In this document: positions 61,240 through 64,000 of the stretch, one piece after another
How the letters are laid out: each line of letters opens with the position of its first letter
Numbering within the stretch: the first letter of the stretch is position 1
DNA from: Haemonchus contortus
Lineage: Eukaryota > Nematoda > Chromadorea > Rhabditida > Trichostrongylidae
Direction: 5' to 3'
NCBI GenBank assembly: GCA_000469685.2
Contig: LS997562.1
Location: 21,581,974 to 21,645,973 of the forward strand
Length of the DNA stretch: 64,000 nucleotides
The notes under the pieces: model-generated
What the model saw: the letters and a program-made list of their open reading frames with translations, nothing else
Databases searched by the model: none
What the model was told of the DNA's origin: nothing
Translations under genes and position numbers: made by a program

Positions 61240-64000
61240 TCATTTGTTCAGAGCTTTCGTGAAGAAGTCTGACCATCTCGTTGGCGGCCGTGCTGGAGTT
61301 CGTTTGATGTCTCGAGGGATCCAATCAGTAACCGTCCTGGTCCAGCGGTCATCACTTTATCACATAACTCGGCCCACATGATCTTCGCTTTCTTGGCGTA
61401 ATCAACAGCATCCCTGATCTTCGTCCGTTGACGGAGCTCGGTACTCCGGATTCTCTTCTGCACTTGGGTGTAGAGGGAAAACTTGAGCATCGTCCTTCCC
61501 AAAGCGCGTTGAGTAACGCTGACAGCATGATCATCCTGCTTTCGTAGAGTCCAAGTCTCCGAGGAATACGCCAAAGCAGGAAGGTCAGCAGTGTCGAAAA
61601 GGATGTTCATTGTCTTCTTCACTACTCCCCCAATAGTCTTAAATGCTCCCCACGCGTCGCGTTTCCTTCTGCACAGTTTGGAGCTCAGTCACTCATGATG
61701 TTGACTTCCCGGCTTGGATGCACTTAGCTAGAGCACTCGGAGATACTTATTCCGTTCAGCGTGAAAGGAGCATCAGGTACCAATCCGTTTTTCATCAACA
61801 TCGTTTTCGCTAGGTTCGGTCGTAATCCGATCCTTCCGCAAGCGTTTTCGAATTCGGCCAGCATTTGTTTTGCCTGCTCGATGTTCGGTGTTACAAGCAC
61901 GATGTCGTCTGCAAAGCGGAGGTGATGTAGGTAGCGACCGTCGACCTTCATTCCCAAGTCTTCTGATTCCACACTACGCATGATATTCTCGAGTGCGGCA
62001 CTGAAAAGTTCGAGCGAAATTGTATCGCTCGGCCGAACTCCTCTCTCCACGTCGATAATGATTTCTTTGTAGAACGGCGGAATCCTGCTCACGAAGCATC
62101 CTCACATATCGAGTAGGAACTCTCCAGTTGACCAGATTTTCAATAACCGCTTCTGTCTCGATGAACGTAAGACATAACGGCATTTTGTACTCTCGCGATA
62201 CTTCAATAAGTCTTGCAGGGAAGTGGATATAATCGATTGTGCTGAATCCTCTCCGAAACCTGCTTGCTCGCACGGCTGTCCTTCATCTAATATTCTGCCA
62301 ATCCTGTTCAGGATGACGCGAGTGAAAAGCTTGTATGTATGCTTACACACAGCAGGCAGATTGGGCGATAATTCTTAATATCCTCGCCATATTCTTGCCA
62401 TTATCCCTTTTTAGACAGCAACGCGGTCTCGCTAGTTTTCCACGACGTGGGCACTTTGCATTTCGAAAGGTAGCGCGTGAAGAGTCTAGTCAGAGTTCTG
62501 AGGATAACTGAAAGAAGAATGTTCAGATGTTCTGGCTTGATCCTATCGAGACCGGGCGCTGTACAGCTCTTTATAGACGTGATGGCGTGTCAGATTTCGA
62601 AAAAACCGAAGGAGCGATAGATTCGCCTTGCTTAAGATAGTGGGTAGGCAGGTAGACGTGGCTGTCGAAGAGATTCGAGTAGAAGTCGTAGATGACCTTC
62701 TCCATTGCCCTTCAGGATGCAGTAACAGTCCCGTCAGGACGACGAAGAGAAGTCATCTTGGTCTTGTAAATGGCGAAGATTCGTCGGGTGCGGTGCGTGT
62801 GCTTCTTCTAGCTTTGTTGGCTTCGTCCATCGTAAATATTATAGATTACCATGGATGGTGTCTAGCGCTGATAAGGAGCTGCTGCTCTTTATAAGCTCGA
62901 GAGTCTTCGAAAAGAGTTGTCTCTTGGCTACTTGTGGACTCTCTGCTTTCCTAGCGCTATCGTGGAGATGCTCGACGAGCCGGTTGTATTCTTCATCGAT
63001 GTTGTCGATAACGGAATATTCCCATTCACTCGCAAGGGAAGCGAAGTGGTCCCAGTCGATGGAGGTCATTGGGCTTCGTTTCTCAAACTTCATAGCAGTC
63101 TCTCCACACAGAGAAGCAAAATCTAGTGCGAAGGAAAGCATGACATGATACAGTGTAGAACTTCGGAACAACAGTCAGGCAAAATCTCCGATAAAATATA
63201 ATGGTCTGTATTTCATCATGGAACTGTGCACCAGGTGACTCTCATGTCCATCGTAAATGAGAGGGCTTCTGAAACTGCGAGTTACCATGGATGGTGTGGG
63301 TCGAGATGATAAACACGGACAGCCTTTCACCCTGCTCATTCCATTCCATTACGTGAGTCCCGATGTGGAGCTCTTCAGCCGCTCCTCTGTGCCGACCTTG
63401 GATAAAGTGTGGTCCTCTCTGTAGCCTCTCTGAATCCATATAAAACGCTTCCAACTACTCTTCTTCGTAGCTCGATGTTGGTGCGTAGGCAACGAAGATG
63501 GTTAGAGCTGGGATTGAGCCACATCTTCTTATTCGCAAAAGTCCGATTCGGGTTGTTGAGCTTTCGTACGAATCGATGTTCATGGCCAAGTGCGTATTGA
63601 CGAGGACACCTACGCCGCCAACGCCTCTGCTGCCGCATGTTCCAAGGTACAGTTCTTCTCCAGTCTTAAATACAGCGTGCAGCGGGTGATGCTTTCTCGT
63701 CTCGGTCAGTCCGATGACCTTGCACTTGATCTTCCTAGCTTGCATATCGGGTCTTCTATACACGCTTCCGTTGCAAGCGTCCGTGCGTTGGAAGTACAGA
63801 CCGCATCTTATTCCTTCTCCTTTTGGGCAGCCTGTTTTGACCCTAAAATTTTAGCAGCCTCTTCCGAGCGGTCCTACCCTAGGCTGCTGGCTGCTGTATT
63901 GGGGGCTCCCTCAGGTTCAGGGAAATGAGGCCCGTTCCTTTTACTGTTTCTGACGAGTGGATACCCAATATGTAGCTTGCCAGGCTCTGACGTGGGGGCT
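61240..64000 (-). mobile_element. RTE-1-like non-LTR retrotransposon, near full length, frameshifted
   Basis: On - in order: AP-like endonuclease (GLTETRKHHPLH, 63725; YLGTCGSRGVGGVGVLVN, 63650; FVAYAPTSSYEEE, 63490; ELHIGTHVMEWNEQGERLS, 63360), linker (SIDWDHFASLASEWE, 63070), RT fragments (EQAGFGEDSAQSIISTSLQD, 62270; RFADDIVLVTPNIEQAK, 61910, the FADD catalytic box), and C-terminal part (ALAYSSETWTLRKQDDHAVS, 61570; KFSLYTQVQKRIRSTELRQR, 61480). Several frameshifts make it inactive. The 5' end may continue beyond the window. Same family as the 19860 copy. Confidence 0.9.

Noticed and set aside
1..64000. CRISPR arrays, bacterial operons, phage or plasmid features
   Set aside because: No regularly spaced repeats of that kind. 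Gene structure, introns and retroelements show a nematode nuclear genome.

Overview
The window is eukaryotic and reads like a clade V (strongylid, hookworm-like) nematode. Genes are split by short introns with TTTCAG-type acceptors, one gene start sits 6-7 bases behind a trans-splice-like acceptor, GC-AG introns occur, and the interspersed DNA carries RTE-1-type non-LTR retrotransposons, Tc1-type elements, MITEs and tRNA-headed SINEs. Genus cannot be fixed from the sequence alone. There are no bacterial features, no CRISPR and no convincing intact tRNA or rRNA gene.

Left part (1-13 kb): three recognisable housekeeping genes. An erlectin (ERLEC1/XTP3-B) orthologue with two MRH lectin domains runs on + (1095-4928, 10 exons, 491 aa). 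It converges on a mitochondrial ribosomal protein L24 gene on - (5359-8454, about 7 exons). A ZIP11-type zinc transporter (SLC39A11 orthologue, 9432-13023, 6 exons, 346 aa) lies upstream of L24 on the same strand, so the last two may be co-transcribed.

Middle and right part (18-58 kb): one very long minus-strand gene can be pieced together from 17 exons between 57918 and 17995. It encodes a single-pass membrane protein with about six fibronectin-III-like modules built from repeated exon pairs, one transmembrane helix and a basic, Ser/Thr/Lys-rich tail holding two copies of a ~48-residue repeat split by an Ala-Thr microsatellite. I do not recognise it as a named family; it is the best candidate for something undescribed. 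Its N-terminal (signal peptide) exon was not found.

The introns of that gene (up to ~10 kb) and its flanks are crowded with mobile DNA: an antisense RTE-1-like copy (19.9-22.6 kb), an antisense second RTE-like copy (25-27.6 kb), a sense fragment of that second family (48.3-49.6 kb), a dead Tc1-type transposase (35.9-36.8 kb), at least four MITE families, a SINE cluster (29.4-30.8 kb), three kilobase-scale foldback structures (40.8-43.2, 45.6-47.5, 54.75-56.2 kb), GGGCGGAG-type tandem repeats and CA microsatellites. A further RTE-1-like copy on - runs off the right end (61.2-64 kb).
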